DNA from: Anadara kagoshimensis
Lineage: Eukaryota; Mollusca; Bivalvia; Arcoida; Arcidae
Direction of reading: 5' to 3'
Assembly: GCA_021292105.1 (NCBI GenBank)
Contig: CM037869.1
Location: forward strand, 25,310,050-25,374,049
Length of the DNA: 64,000 nt
In this document: piece by piece, positions 21,655 through 34,061 of the stretch
Layout: each line of letters begins with the position of its first letter
Position numbering within the stretch: the stretch's first letter is position 1
Notes under the pieces: model-generated
The model's database searches: none
What the model saw: only the letters and a program-made list of their open reading frames with translations
Told to the model about the DNA's origin: nothing
Translations under genes and position numbers: made by a program

Positions 21655-21808
21655 AATATACCGATCCATGTTCAAATCACAATCCAAAAAGCAAAGCAAA
21701 CACTGAAAACTTTAAACTAAATATTCATATAAAAATTATACCGATCCATGTTCAAATCACAATCAAAAACGCGAAGCAAAGACTTTGAAAACTAACTAAA
21801 TATTCAGC
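21655..21808 (+). repeat. Family-D fragment, duplicated in tandem
   Basis: 'taccgatccatgttcaaatc' + 'acaatc' + 'gcaaagcaaa' occurs twice, 80 bp apart. This is the 5' part of family D. Confidence 0.75.
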
Positions 21809-22184
21809 TATAGATATCTACAGTCCGATTTGAGTAGTGTTTTACTACACGGATGTGTCAGCCGACAACCATCTTGCAGACGACACGCGGTCTTGAATTG
21901 ATTTTGATTTAAATGGCGGCTTCTCATATCAAAGGCCATATTGCATGTTGTAATATTGATGAGAAGATGTTGTAAAGTGACTTGATTTAAACTTTGTGAA
22001 TTTATTAAACAATCGAAGATTATCTTACATTGATCAGAGGTACTTAAAATTGATATCTGGTTCAATAATTAGGACTGTTGTTCATAATAACAAAGACATG
22101 AAACATTTTATGGATTGAGATCAAATTAAGATACATATACAATAACTTGGAGGTTCAATGTCCGCATGTAGACTTCTCTTTCGC

Positions 22185-22632
22185 GCCCTCCACTGAAATT
22201 TTAACAATGACTGAACAAGACTAAAATTGACTGAATAAAGTGATTTTCAATATTTCTGCAAAAACATTATTTCTTCCAAGTACCATCCACTGAAATTTTA
22301 ATATTCAATTTAATATTCATGCAACAAAATTTGAAGGGCTGATGTTTGTATCCTAATATTGACTGAACAAAGCCTTAACATGACGAAATGGAGTGATTTT
22401 GAAAATTTCTGTTAAAAAAATTCAAATTATTTTCCTCCAAATACCCTCCACTGAAATTTTAACAATGATGAAAAAGACTAAAATTGACGGAATAAAGTGA
22501 TTTTGAACATTTCTGTAAAAAAAAATTCAAATTATTTTCCTCCAAATACCCTCCACTGAAATTTTAATATTTAATGTCCTTGTGTAACAATATTTGAAGG
22601 GCTGGCATTTGTATCCTAATATTGACTAAAAA
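22185..22632 (+). repeat. Two-copy higher-order repeat, period about 260 bp
   Basis: 'ccctccactgaaattttaac' occurs near 22188 and 22447. 'ccactgaaattttaatatt' occurs near 22288 and 22553. Each long unit holds both short sub-units plus 'tttgaagggctg'. Confidence 0.8.
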
Positions 22633-22633
22633 C

Positions 22634-22690
22634 ACATATACTAGTTTTTATTTTACAGCACTAGACGGCTGTTTCGGAATATAAAAATAT
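22634..22690 (+). mobile_element. Family-C end fragment
   Basis: 'tttttattttacagcactag' + 'acggctgtttcggaat' is the 5' end of family C only. Confidence 0.7.
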
Positions 22691-23055
22691 TTTTTCATTT
22701 TTTTTTCATGCAATTTAATGGATGGGGGATACAAAAGAAAGTCCCACTACAAAACTCCGTTCCGTTGTTAGTTAATGTTTAATAATAGGGTATGGTTTAC
22801 CATCACGTGACTGACATCTTATGTGGTCTCCATTCATTAAAAGAGTTCCACCCGTTACCATAGACACAATGTAATTGATACCTAAAATTCAGTTTTCATT
22901 GATAAATGTTAAATGACAGAACCAACGGCAAAAGTTCTTTTTAAAAAAATCCAATCTCAAGTGTAAATTGAACACACATGCGGTTCAAAAGCTAAAATTT
23001 AATTTTAGTATGCAACCATCATATCTATTTTCTCAAATATAAACCAGTACTTAAG
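22690..23055. other. Unassigned
   Basis: No gene or repeat recognised. Confidence 0.4.
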
Positions 23056-23057
23056 CA

Positions 23058-23061
23058 TGAA

Positions 23062-23098
<37 letters not shown>

Positions 23099-23112
23099 GA
23101 GAGAGAGAGGAG
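23058..23112. repeat. (AG)n microsatellite
   Basis: About 25 AG units with 'agcgag' and 'aggagaag' breaks. Open frames on both strands here are low-complexity artefacts. Confidence 0.95.
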
Positions 23113-23888
23113 AAGAGATGTTCCAGCAGTTTATCCGAGGACAAACCAACAAAGTGAGGCTACATCTGTTGACGAAACAGCAGCAACCATTATGTTTATT
23201 ATGACCCACACATGTCCTCAACATCCTCACACACAATGTTTATGTTGTATTTCAAAACACCAATAAACAAAATATGATTTATTTTTTTCTGTAAAAGACG
23301 AAAATAAATCTATAATATGTCCGATATTTTCCCATTTCGACGTGAACTCGTACTTTCCTATGACTGTGATTAGATTTTCCGGCGCAATGATCCGTTTCTA
23401 ATACCACAGAAACAATTTATACGCAAAACCATTTTAGCTAAAATCCTATTTCATCAACAACTCGGTAAAGGGTCCGTGTTGACTCAACAAAATTGGTCAT
23501 GTCGAATTACGTTCGTCGGAGCTCTATATTGAGTGATAAGTTTGGACTCATGTAATTTATCCAGTGAACGCATATTTGCCGTTCCTATAGACGCAATTAT
23601 ATTTACCGATTATACAGAAATCCCGAAGTTAAGTGGCCGTAAGAGGTCAGTTAAGCACAATATTATTGTGTGGAATAGGAAAGTAAATTCCTTACAATTT
23701 CTATAGAAGATAAATTGGATTTCGATACGGGAGAGATCCGGGGTGACACGGATTTGTAAGTTATTGCAATTAGGATCTGTAGATAAAATGTCAATATAAG
23801 GAAGTGAAATTGACATCACAACTAAATGCGCATGCGTATTATATCAACATTTTGGAACATTTAATTCCATTAGTGCTTAGACAAACGA
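23113..23888. other. Unassigned
   Basis: No recognisable gene, RNA or repeat family seen. Confidence 0.4.
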
Positions 23889-23934
23889 CTACAGTACCGT
23901 CTTGTCGAAAGTTTTACGCGGTGCTTACGAACTA

Positions 23935-24098
23935 GTCAAACTTGTCTATAAAGGCCACCCCAGGGACCCATTAAAAGTGGCCTTCATGGGCAGGTGGTCT
24001 TTATATACAGGTTCAAGTAATATGAATAAAGAACAATTGGAATAAAATTTTACTGGCCTTTATAAGCAGGTGACCCTTATATAGAGTTGGCCTTTGAG
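23935..24098 (+). mobile_element. Family-B MITE nested in family A
   Basis: Matches the complete copies at 45678 and 63775 throughout ('ggtctttatatacaggtt', 'taatatgaataaagaacaat', 'cttatatagagttggcc'). Its last bases have decayed. 'gcttacgaacta' before it and 'gctaacgaacta' after it are near-identical. Confidence 0.8.
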
Positions 24099-24143
24099 AC
24101 AGCTAACGAACTATTACTGAATCGATAGCTCATCTCAGCCCCC

Positions 24144-24390
24144 CTCCTTAGCTCAGTTGTTTTTCGAGCGCTGTTATTTATTTCTAGGCAGGTTTTCTGT
24201 CACCTGCTTTCTACATCTCGGTCACTCCTTAGCTCAGTTGGTTTTTTCGAGAGCTGTTCTCTATTTCTAGGCAGGTTTTCTGTCACCTGCTTTCTACATC
24301 TCGGTCACTCCTTAGCTCAGTTGGTTTTTTCGAGAGCTGTTCTCTATTTCTAGGCAGGTTTTCTGTCACCTGCTTTCTACATCTCGGTCA
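24144..24390 (+). repeat. Three tandem units of 81, 83 and 83 bp
   Basis: Each begins 'ctccttagctcagttg' and ends 'ctacatctcggtca'. Units 2 and 3 are identical by eye, so the last duplication is young. Confidence 0.95.
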
Positions 24391-24558
24391 CTCGACAGTC
24401 GAGCTTCAACTCTTTTTCGTTAGCTTAAGTGTTAAACTTTCAACAGGTCTGTACTGTATTTATCCATGTCAAACATTTGGTGCTGAAGGTCGGTGGCTTT
24501 CTCCAGGCACTCTGGTTTCATCCATCATCCCAGAACTGATCGCTTCTATATCAGTGAA

Positions 24559-24569
24559 GAATATTATTA

Positions 24570-24618
<49 letters not shown>

Positions 24619-24620
24619 GC
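24559..24620. repeat. (ATT)n microsatellite
   Basis: About 20 triplets. Confidence 0.95.
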
Positions 24621-24963
24621 TTTTGCTGTTACAAAGCAAATTTAAAGCATTACATAATGATATTAATTATTAATAATAGTTAACAAAAAGCAATTTGTTA
24701 AGGGAGTTTTCTATTTCTGTTAGCTCTTTAGATTCACATCAATACGGCGATACTTTGTTAATGTTTTGAATGATAAAACCAAAAAAAATGTATAAGACAA
24801 TACGAATGTCTAGTCATAGCAAAACAAATTTCATTTTTAAAAAATCCCATACAATGAAAAGTCTACATATCTCCAGCTTTGAAACATATCATGTAGCAAC
24901 AAATAATTCAGAGGTAACCTTGTCTTTGCTCACATTGGAGCATTTAAGTTTAATGCACAGAAA

Positions 24964-25173
24964 GTACAGACCTGTCGAAAGTTTAACACTAAGTCAGCGA
25001 ATCAGGGCAATCAGCAGTTCATTTCAACTCCCTAGTAAGCTATAACATGGCAGCTATTCATAATCTATCTCTGGTCAACCATTTGGACACTTGCTATCCA
25101 TATTTTGACCACTTGACAGCCAAACTTCGACTCCTATTCGTTCGCTCGATGTTAAACTTTCGACAGGTCTGTA
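24964..25173. mobile_element. Family-A foldback MITE
   Basis: 'tacagacctgtcgaaagttt' at the left, 'gttaaactttcgacaggtct' + 'gta' at the right; about 210 bp. The outer CAGT has decayed on both sides. Confidence 0.8.
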
Positions 25174-25404
25174 AAGGTCTATATCATATCTGTGATATCC
25201 CCATAGGTCCCAAAATGCGTTAATAAACCATTAAATGAGTATTTTAAGTAACCCTAAATGCGCTTCTAGATATCTTGTTACACTTTAAATGTTCACATTA
25301 TAAATGATACATAAGTAATTACTTACACATACAATTAATTATCTATAAATATTGATCTATCTGAAATTGATAACCTTTTCTTTCTATATGTTTATTATTT
25401 CCCC

Positions 25405-25468
<64 letters not shown>
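25405..25468. repeat. (CT)n microsatellite
   Basis: About 30 uninterrupted CT units. Confidence 0.95.
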
Positions 25469-25469
<1 letters not shown>

Positions 25470-25784
25470 GTCAGAATAGTATCTATTTTTGGTTAACTGT
25501 TGCTACGTCTTTTCACCAAGTAAGCACGCTACACAAAAAAATGCTAAGATGAAATGTCACACTTTATCAAACATCATAACCCACAGTCCACAGGACACCT
25601 CAAACAAAACACCTTTCTTACTAAGTCTAGAGATTTTAAAGCTTTATCATATGGGGCCCATTAATAATGTCTTAAAAATGATGTTTTGGTAAGTGTTGTA
25701 GCTTTGTTTAAACAATTTTTAAAATTTTAATGTTATTTCACATCATTCAAAACAATAATCCGAGGACAATTCGGAAAATAGCAG

Positions 25785-26030
25785 AAAATGATGCCATTTG
25801 AGCTGTGTATACCACAGCTAGATGATCAAAATGAATCCAAAATCGTGGCTTTCGGTTACTTTATTTAACTTTTGGTTTTTATTGAAATATTGTCACTGTC
25901 ATATAAGTGTGTACTGGTTTTAAAATGTTTAGTAAAAAGTGGTCTCCTTTGAGCTGTGTATACCGCAACTCCGCAAATGATTCTAAAATCGCCGTGATGC
26001 TTCATACGAACCTTAACTTCTTTGTTATAA
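25785..26030 (+). repeat. Two-copy duplication, period about 152 bp
   Basis: 'tttgagctgtgtatacc' recurs at about 25796 and 25948, with partly conserved surroundings. Confidence 0.6.
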
Positions 26031-26261
26031 CTGCTATTTTTTGTATGTAAATGTATGCGCTTGCTCAGACATGTTATGGCACCTATGGAAGTAAAATCGT
26101 GAAATAATTCAAGTATATTTATGCCTTAAAGATGTATAATTCAATTATTTTCGTCTAATAAGCGTTATAAGACTCTCAAGTTTGACGGTTCCACTTAATC
26201 ATCCACAGTTTAAATGTTTATTCTTTACACGTTTTGACGTTAATACGCGGCAACCAGATAT

Positions 26262-26507
26262 AGTACAGGTCTGTCGAAAATCTAACACTCAGCTGACGAA
26301 TTTGGGCTCAATCGGCAAATAACAGTCCTATATCGGCAGCTGCTAAATATCTCACGGCAGTTTTTCGACTGTTTTAATTTAATCATAAAATACATCCAAA
26401 AAATGATATATGACACGACCATTAGCTATACATATCTCGGTCACCCGGCAGTCGAGGTTGGACTTTTAGTTAGCTCAGTGTTAAACTTTCGACAGGTCTG
26501 TAGTGTA
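26262..26507. mobile_element. Family-A foldback MITE
   Basis: 'agtacaggtctgtcgaaaat' at the left, 'gttaaactttcgacaggtct' + 'gtagtgta' at the right. Interior has the 'ggcagctgctaaatatctc' block. Confidence 0.8.
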
Positions 26508-26647
26508 CAATAAAGCCACAATTCAGTTATATTTTTATTGAAATAATGTTTCTGTTTTCTGTTTAGTATGACATGCTTTTATTCTAGTAGTCTAAGAACA
26601 CTAGTTTGAATATTACATTGTATCCAAAATTATCCTTTATATACATG

Positions 26648-26888
26648 TATTTAACATCCTAGAGTTCCATGCTCCTTTCATTATTGAGTTTTATTTTACA
26701 CGTAGTGGATGTAGCAAGCTTAACAGGAGGTGATCTACCCTTTCAGAACACCCGGCCTCATATCCCTGGCGTACGTTTATGTATTTACATAAATTTGCAA
26801 GTTTTCAAAGTTTTTACTTTGCTTTTGGGATTGTGATTTGGATGTGGACTGGTTTGTTTGTTTTCGATTGTAACATTTAATTTGTATA
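26648..26888 (-). mobile_element. Family-D dispersed repeat
   Basis: Minus strand reads 'tccacatccaaatcacaatc', 'ccaaaagcaaagtaaaaact', 'gaggccgggtgttctgaaag', then 'cctcctgttaagcttgctac' and 'aatgaaaggagcatggaact'. Full-length example. Confidence 0.8.
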
Positions 26889-26889
26889 C

Positions 26890-27830
26890 CAAATATTATT
26901 ACACCCCTTCATAAATACTGACGATTGTTTGGATGAGCACAGTCCCCATGGCAAGGATAGAAATATAATATTTTTCTCACGCGATAGAGTTTCCCTGTAA
27001 TATTGCCCTTATTCTAAACAAATGGCACTGATACAGAATCGGTCTCGATGTTCTAGTGTTGGCTTCGGATGAGTTGTGATAGGAGAAAAATCACTGAATC
27101 AGAGACAGACTGATGTTTTTACCTTCCAGATTGTCTTATTTTTAATATTTATGTAACCTTGATGTACGTATCGTTTTTTTTCTGTTTTCTTATTACCATG
27201 GTTATCTTTTGGCATAAGAAACAATTTATTGTCTTAGTTTGAGGAGATATAAACTTTTGTTCAAGGATGTACAAGGATATATATAGAATTGCGCACTTTT
27301 AGAATTTATGGACATTTGGTTTTCCATTAATCGGTATTTCTTTTAAGTCATAAAACATTAAAGTTCTGATAATAAATGTTCTGTTGCGACCATGTTTTGT
27401 TTCAAATGGAGAGGAATTTTCTAATTTATTTTGTTTAGAAAAATAAAAATAAATCAACAAAAATATCGCAACAGATGTTTTTATATAAACTGTTTGATCT
27501 GTGTTGGTATGTGTAAAATAATATGGTTTTAATAGGATAAAAACAAATATATACTTTGTCAACATTTAATAGTTATATAAAAATCGATGAATTTTATAGC
27601 ACTTTGTAAAATAAATGATATTAGATATATGACACAGAAATAAAAGCCCTTTCTAAATATTTACACAGATAAACAATGAACATGTGCATAGTTCAAGTTG
27701 ATTTACATTAATACAATATTTTATGAGATTGAATTTCTAATATCGAATATCTGTTCTGAATGCAATTTGCATTCTCATACGAAACACATGAATATGCGCA
27801 TATGTCCCATTTTTAACAATTATTCCTTTA
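26890..27830. other. AT-rich, unassigned
   Basis: The minus-strand open frame 27299-27565 has no recognisable domain and typical AT-rich composition. Confidence 0.45.
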
Positions 27831-27837
27831 CTAAAAT

Positions 27838-27970
27838 GTAAAGTATTTTCTTAGCTGATTTTTGGTCCTTTGGGTTTCTTTTCAATATCTTGACAAGCAC
27901 TACTGATGAGGAATTGTATTTCGAAACGACCGCTTAGTGCTGTAAAATTAAAACTGGCATAATATGTAAT
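27838..27970 (-). mobile_element. Family-C repeat, internally deleted
   Basis: 'aaagtattttcttagct', 'caagcactactgatgaggaa' and 'gctgtaaaattaaaactgg' are present. The central 'caaaattatgaaacc' part is missing. Confidence 0.7.
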
Positions 27971-28705
27971 TTCCCTTAACTTAAATTTAGTTTAATTTTG
28001 ACAATTTTTTCGAAGCTACGAATTAAAATTTTTGACAAAACTGAAAATAGCTTAAAATGATCTTCAAAATGACATATGAATTAACTCAATATCTTAAAAA
28101 TTAACAAAATTATGAAGATTTGAAATTTGCCAAATTTATTTTAAAGGAAAAGGACTAGGTTCACGAAGGGGCAGATTTGCCCCAAATTCACTCGTATGAT
28201 TCTATAAGTAGTATAGAAACAAATATTGAATTTTATTTAGATAATTGTTCTTGTTGGTTACCATGACAACCAATAAAAAACAGACCTCTAATTATTACTG
28301 ATATTACTTAATATAAAACAAAAAATATTTTGGTGATATTTCTGTCTTAATTTTACAAAAATTTAGGCCGATACAGGCGCAAAACGAATTTAGCCCTTTA
28401 GTTATGGAGTGATTGTGAAACCAGGGCCTGGTAGTTCAAGTTGATTTTAATGGTACATGTAGTTCATAAAATATAATATTGTAGAATATTGAATTTTGAA
28501 GCCCTCGAGATCAAATTCTAGCAGGACCAGTAATTGGTTCTTATTGGTCTTACATTATGAAAATAAGAAGATTCGTATGTAACCTTTTTACCCGAGTAAA
28601 ATTCCAATCAACAAAACCAGGAGTATATACATGGAAAGGTCGTGGTATCTTGAAAAAGGTACTTAGCAATGGCCACAAACAACAAGGCAAAACTAAAACA
28701 AAATT
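27971..28705. other. AT-rich, unassigned
   Basis: No repeat or gene recognised. Confidence 0.4.
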
Positions 28706-28707
28706 CA

Positions 28708-28835
28708 CGAACGTAATACATACCAATCCATATCTAAATCACAATCCCCAAGCAAAGAAAAAAACGTTGAAAACAAGCAAATTAACAGGTGAACCAATGA
28801 AGTGAGGAGCATGGTTGCCCCGGAAGTGTAAGCAT
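28708..28835 (+). mobile_element. Family-D repeat fragment
   Basis: 'taccaatccatatctaaatc' + 'acaatccc', 'aagcaaag', 'gtgaaccaatgaagtgagga', 'gccccggaag'. This explains the open frame at 28557-28805. Confidence 0.7.
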
Positions 28836-28987
28836 TTATTTTCTTTCTCTTTTTCATTTCTTTCTTGTTTTCTTTGTTCGTTGTAATCGCTTTTGCAAAT
28901 GCGTGTTATTTACATAATAAATCTGTAATATCATCTGTTAATAATGTGTAAAGTAATACAAATTCTATAAATACTACTTAACTGTGT

Positions 28988-29250
28988 TAATTAAGTATAG
29001 GCAAACAACATTGGCCTGTCTGTTTTACCTTTCATTAAGATCTGCATATACGATGTACGTGGTCCACCCAAATGTATAAGTAGTGTCAGGTTTCGCAATT
29101 CACATATAAACAATGTTTCCATGATGTAGACAAAATGATAACCTGTGTTCCATTAGCACAAACATGTATACAGGTCAAATGCATATATATAAACTGAAAT
29201 TAAAGGTCAAGCGGGCAGGTCGATGTTGTTTGACTACATCAATAGCGTTT
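28988..29250. mobile_element. Foldback element K
   Basis: Left 'tataggcaaacaacattggc' + 'ctgtctg' + 'ttacctttcatt' is the inverse of right 'aaattaaaggtcaagcgggc' + 'aggtcgatgttgtttga'. Arms about 45 bp, whole about 260 bp. Two more copies lie at 38860-38999 (right half) and 53367-53600. Confidence 0.8.
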
Positions 29251-29449
29251 AGTGTGTTATTCCTCATTAAGTACTTACGCATTGATAGTTTGTTTGTCCT
29301 CATTAAGTACGTATACGACGTAATTGTGTTTAGATTATACTTAGTATGGAGTCTGAATTGTGCTTACACGATAATTATATGATAATTATAATGTGATCTA
29401 TACAATACTATGATTTGGATTAATACCATCAGTGTCAATGTTCGCTCAA

Positions 29450-30300
29450 TGACCTATACACACCGTCTTTATTCATTTTATTTGAACCTGTATATAAGGG
29501 TCACCTGATAAGTGGTCTTTATAGACAGACTTGACTGTATGTGTATTTATTGATAATTTTTATAACTGATACCATCAGTGTCAATGTTCGTTTAATGACC
29601 TACAAAGTCATGTTAAACACAATGACTCTATTAAGGTCATTTGAACCTGTAATAAAGGATCGCCCGATGAAGACACATTCTACTTGGTCCATTAAGTAGC
29701 ATTTATGGACAGGTATGACTATACACTGGTTATAAATAATTCAAAACAACGCTATATGATATACACAAAAAAACAACCAGGATGCTATTTGATCCTGTAT
29801 ATAAAGGTCACCTGATGAAGACACATTATAATGGGTTCATAAAGTGGCCTTTATATGCAGGTTTGACTGTATGTATACTTATAAATAATTAAAAACAACG
29901 CCTCTTATTATAGTTGATATACAAACACGAACGATCATGATGTTATTTTAATCTGTATATAAGGGTCACCTAATGAAAACAAATTCTAGTTGACCTATTT
30001 AGTGGTCAAGTTGATTTAAATAATATGTTGATTGTATCGATGTTATAAGGACCACCTGCTGCTAAAGGCCACTTTTATCGGTTCCCTTGGGTGGCTTTTT
30101 ATTCATAGGGTTAGCTGTAGAAATATTTCTTTAAACAAAAATAAAAGATCACTTTGTTATTTGAACCACCCGAATGCTCCATTAATTGGTCTTTATAGAC
30201 AGGTGTGACTGTATGTACATTTATAAATTATTCAAAACAACGCTCTTATTATATATGATATGAAAAAGGAAAGATCATGATGTTGATTTGAGCAAACATT
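29450..30300 (+). repeat. Tandem array of about five family-B-derived units, 155-180 bp
   Basis: Each unit joins 'gaacctgtatataagggtca' + 'cctgatgaagacacattcta' + 'gtggtctttatagacaggt' + 'gactgtatg' to a spacer with 'ataaataattcaaaacaacg' and 'atcatgatgttattt'. Unit ends ('gactgta' or variants) fall near 29531, 29709, 29865 and 30207. The fourth unit holds an extra inverted family-B part (30035-30117). Confidence 0.75.
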
Positions 30301-30427
30301 TTCTTTCTTTATTTCTATACAAAACAAATATCAAATAATTAAACAGAGGTTGCAAAATGCAAATACATCTATCATTGGTTTGTTGTCTTGTCACAATTAA
30401 TGCATTGCTGATAGATGAATGTTATTA

Positions 30428-30540
30428 TTTTATATGTTTGGGTTTTAAGAAATGTTTTGTGCACAAGTTCTGTTCAAATAATTATGGATTTTAAGAAATG
30501 TTTGGTACACAAGGCCTTTTCAAATAATTATGGATTCGTG
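30428..30540 (+). repeat. Two-copy tandem repeat, about 55 bp
   Basis: 'ttttaagaaatgtttgg' to 'tcaaataattatggatt' occurs twice in direct succession. Confidence 0.8.
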
Positions 30541-30544
30541 GTGG

Positions 30545-32905
30545 TTTTTTGTTGGAGTTGTAGTCGACACTTTTGATTCCAAGTATAGACAAGTCCAGTC
30601 CATTGACAGTCTTCATTTGTCGTGGGTGTTGTTGCTGTTATTTTGTCATTTCTGTCATATTGTGACGCATTTTAGTTAAAAGTGTTTAATACAATCTTGC
30701 ATTTCATGCACCCTTGCCATTCTTATACAAACCTCCATCTCTGGAAATAGATTTAGTTGGTTTAGTACAAGAAATTATATACGTTTTATTATGTAAATGT
30801 TTATAACGAGTATGATGATAGCCAGTTGGCTTAGGATTGACCTTTGGACTTTCATCGGCTTCAATCAGGCGTTTGTTTTACGTCATTTGTAGACACTTAT
30901 TGTAAGACTTTGGGGGATTAAGAATAAAATTAGACTCACATTACCCTATTTTCCATTTAAAGAACGGGCAGATACCGGACTCTGTAATCAATAAGGCTTG
31001 AAGATGCATGTCATTGATGAATTTATGAGAATATAAATGAAGCCATTCACTGAATCAGATCCGGTATTGATAAACGTTTTCTTAATACAGACTTTCCTAA
31101 TATTTCCTGGAAAAGAAAATTTCCATTTTAAAGAAACATAATTAGTACCTCTTCAGGGAGAAATATGTTTCATGCTTTAGGTTGTTTTTTCTTCCTTTCT
31201 TTTTTGTAAATTGCGAAACACACCGGGATTTTTTAATATATTTGTATTCCGAAACAGTCGTTTCGCTAATATCAATTTCCCGTTTACTGATCGAGAGAAT
31301 TCATTTGAAATATTGATCTATCCACTGCCCCTAACTGAATCATTACACTCGGAGATAGTTAAATATTCGAAAGTACGCTGACCTTCCTGTTACGTAAAAC
31401 ATTTTGTTGATTGTGATTTATGGTCACACAAATGTTTTGCTTTTAAAGCAAGCTCAAATTCCCGAATCATTCATTTCGCTATTCTATCAATCACATGTAA
31501 TTCAGTGACCTAGATAGAAAATGTCAAAGCATCATTTGAATTATATGCGTGGTAAAGTGTCTTCTTTTTTATTGCAAAATTTGAAATATATTACATTGGC
31601 GTGATTTACAGCTTTTTTGCGTGGTGTCCAATATCAGTGATTCAGAAGAAATAAGACTTCCTTAAAGTGTAAAGTTAATAAAAATGGCATTATGATAGAC
31701 GAATGCTCCACTACTTGTAGGATTGATTTTCAACAGTATCTTCCCAAATACACAAATCTATCGGCATCGAACTAGAAGTCGACGGCTTCTTTCAAGTTGT
31801 AAATCGCTTTCAGAAATCAGAAACCATTGTTCTTTCATGCGAGAAAACATTCTCATATAAAATATTGTTTTTTGTCTATGTTATATACTAAAGATACAGA
31901 AAAAGCTCATTAATCTTTAAGTGCAACTTTTTAGTGCGTCAAGGTAAAGACTGGTTGGATTCAAATCTTTTTTGCGGTCATTTTAATTTTTCTCTATTTC
32001 TCCTGTATACTTCATAGGCGGATTTCTAATACATAGCTATCTCGTTAGGTCTTCCCAATACATACAAAGACTTTTTTAAACAATTATCACTGATTGTTTA
32101 AAATGGAAAAGTCTACTTTTTCAAAATGTAGTAACATAAGTTTTGTTTTGGAAAACAAAATTATACGTTTTTGTGGTACTGGCTCTAGTTTCACAATCAT
32201 TTCTTAATCATTTCTTGACATAAATTTAGCAAATTTTGGATATCATTTTTTGAAACCACTTACAAATATTTTTGTATTAAATGCAAATGTATTCAGCCAA
32301 AAGTGACCTTCACCATCACATCTTAACCGTCACAAAATTATTAAGATTTGAAATTTTGTCAGATTTAAGTTAAAGAAAATCTTATTTATGGAATATTTGT
32401 GAAGCTGGGGCATGGACAGATAATTGATAATGGATACTACAATGATCCTTAAAAAACATCACTGATCATTTTATCTAGTAACTCCACAAACACACACATC
32501 TTTGTTACATAATTAAAACAAATATACCATTACATATTGCTACTTCCAAAATTTTTGCTTCTTATTTTTTGTTTTTATTTTTCTTGACTTTTATTGTTTT
32601 GTTGTCTTTCTAACGTCAGGCGTTGTATTTTGCACATTTGCTTTTCTTTGTAATTAACACGAATTTAATCTTTGTCTAAAACATTTACAAATGGTATTGA
32701 TTACTATTATAATTTGATATTGTTCGGGCATTTCATTTTATAAAACCTATTTTCTAACGCGTTATGACATTTAATGTCATTTTGTTGCTATTAAGTAACG
32801 ATAATCCGCCATTTTATACCAGAAGGTTCTCAGTTTACAAGTTTAACAAGTAAACACAACTTCTTGACAAAATTGCGTGTTTGCTCTAAAAGTAAAAAGG
32901 GTAAT
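30545..32905. other. Long AT-rich stretch, nothing recognised
   Basis: No open frame, repeat family, tRNA-like promoter or terminal inverted repeat was found by eye. It is the least repeat-like part of the window. Confidence 0.45.
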
Positions 32906-32907
32906 TA

Positions 32908-33225
32908 CATATTATACAAGTTTTAATTTTACAGCACTAGACGGCCGTTTCAGTATTAAATTCTCATCAGTAGTGCTTGGACCAAAATTATGAAATTAAA
33001 ATTGTTATCAAAATGTTGTAAAGATACCAAAATATATTTTACCAAATTTAGCCAAAGAAATACTTTGCATGAGCGAGTATGTCTTAGTTTTAAGGAATTT
33101 CAAATTTCTAATAAGTGGCAGCAAATTTAGACAATAGTATATTTCTGACAATAATACGAAATTATTGCCTACTGAGTTTGTTATATTCTCGGGGCACCAG
33201 CCACCAGCAGAGATACTGGCTCAGG
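32908..33225 (+). mobile_element. Family-C repeat, long form
   Basis: Whole family C followed by an extension 'caaatttagacaatagtata' ... 'ctcggggcaccagccaccag' + 'cagagatactggct', also seen in the copy at 58426. The long form is thus probably the real element. Confidence 0.8.
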
Positions 33226-33289
33226 GGTTTTAAATATTTACTTACTCTATCTTGCTATCTTTCAGGACTTTATAACATTCACGTGTATT

Positions 33290-33485
33290 TATAGATATGA
33301 CACAAAATTTCAATTAGTTTTACACATGGTAGACGGGAAATAATTGCCCTTCCAGATCACACAGGCTCACTTCCCTGGTAGAATTTTGCATGTAGTACTT
33401 AATTTGCCAAATTTCAAAGATTTTACATTGCTTTTAAGATTGTTATTTGGATATGAACCTGTATGTTTGTGTTTGATTTGAATAT
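33290..33485 (-). mobile_element. Family-D repeat
   Basis: 'aggctcacttccctggtaga', 'tttcaaagattttacattgc', 'tttgatttg'. It directly follows a family-C copy. Confidence 0.75.
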
Positions 33486-33924
33486 AACCTTTACAGACTT
33501 AGAAGATAGAATTGTTTCAGTGCATGATGCAGCTTTTGTCCCCCAGCTAATCAAAATTCTACTCTTTTAATCAAAGTTGCTTTAAAATTATTCGCTTTTG
33601 TTGAAACAAAATTGTTTAACGCTGTTTAAAAGCAAAACATGATGAAAGTTGAATTATAAAATGTAATTGTGTTTATCAGTTCATTAACTTTGGAATTTGC
33701 CCTCCGAATCATGTGGAAATTTGAATCTCTTTGGGAACATGTGCATTTCTGCTTGATTTCTGCAACTAATTCATGTACAAAACTTAAATTATTATTTTGT
33801 CACGCGGAATAAAGCCGTTATAAATTAGATCTAACTTGACATTAACCTTAGTTTGTAGTAATTACCATTTCGATTTAAGTCAATCTAAGTTTACCAACAA
33901 CGTCATTATCAGACATATCTTCAG

Positions 33925-34040
33925 CTCGTGTTTTACAGTGGCGGATGTAGCTGGCTAAACGAGAGAGGCAACCAGCCTCACTTCTCTGGTGGATGTTTCA
34001 CTTAATTTACAAACTTCGTTTTCAAAATTGTAATTTTTTA
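33925..34040 (-). mobile_element. Family-D repeat, 3' part
   Basis: 'gtggcggatgtagctggcta', 'agcctcacttctctggtgga'. It directly precedes an inverted family-C copy. Confidence 0.7.
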
Positions 34041-34061
34041 TATACTAGTTAAAATGTGAAA

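Larger units (their letters stand above)
23890..24458. mobile_element. Family-A MITE with nested family-B MITE and a triplicated segment
   Basis: Ends: TACAGTACCGTCTTGTCGAA at the left, 'gttaaactttcaacaggtct' + 'gtactg' + TA at the right. A family-B element ('aacttgtctataaaggccac' to 'ttggcctttgagaca') fills about 23935-24098. The interior then has an 81-83 bp unit three times. Confidence 0.85.

Noticed and set aside
23057-23266. Arg/Glu-repeat protein
   Set aside because: It is a translation of an (AG)n microsatellite.
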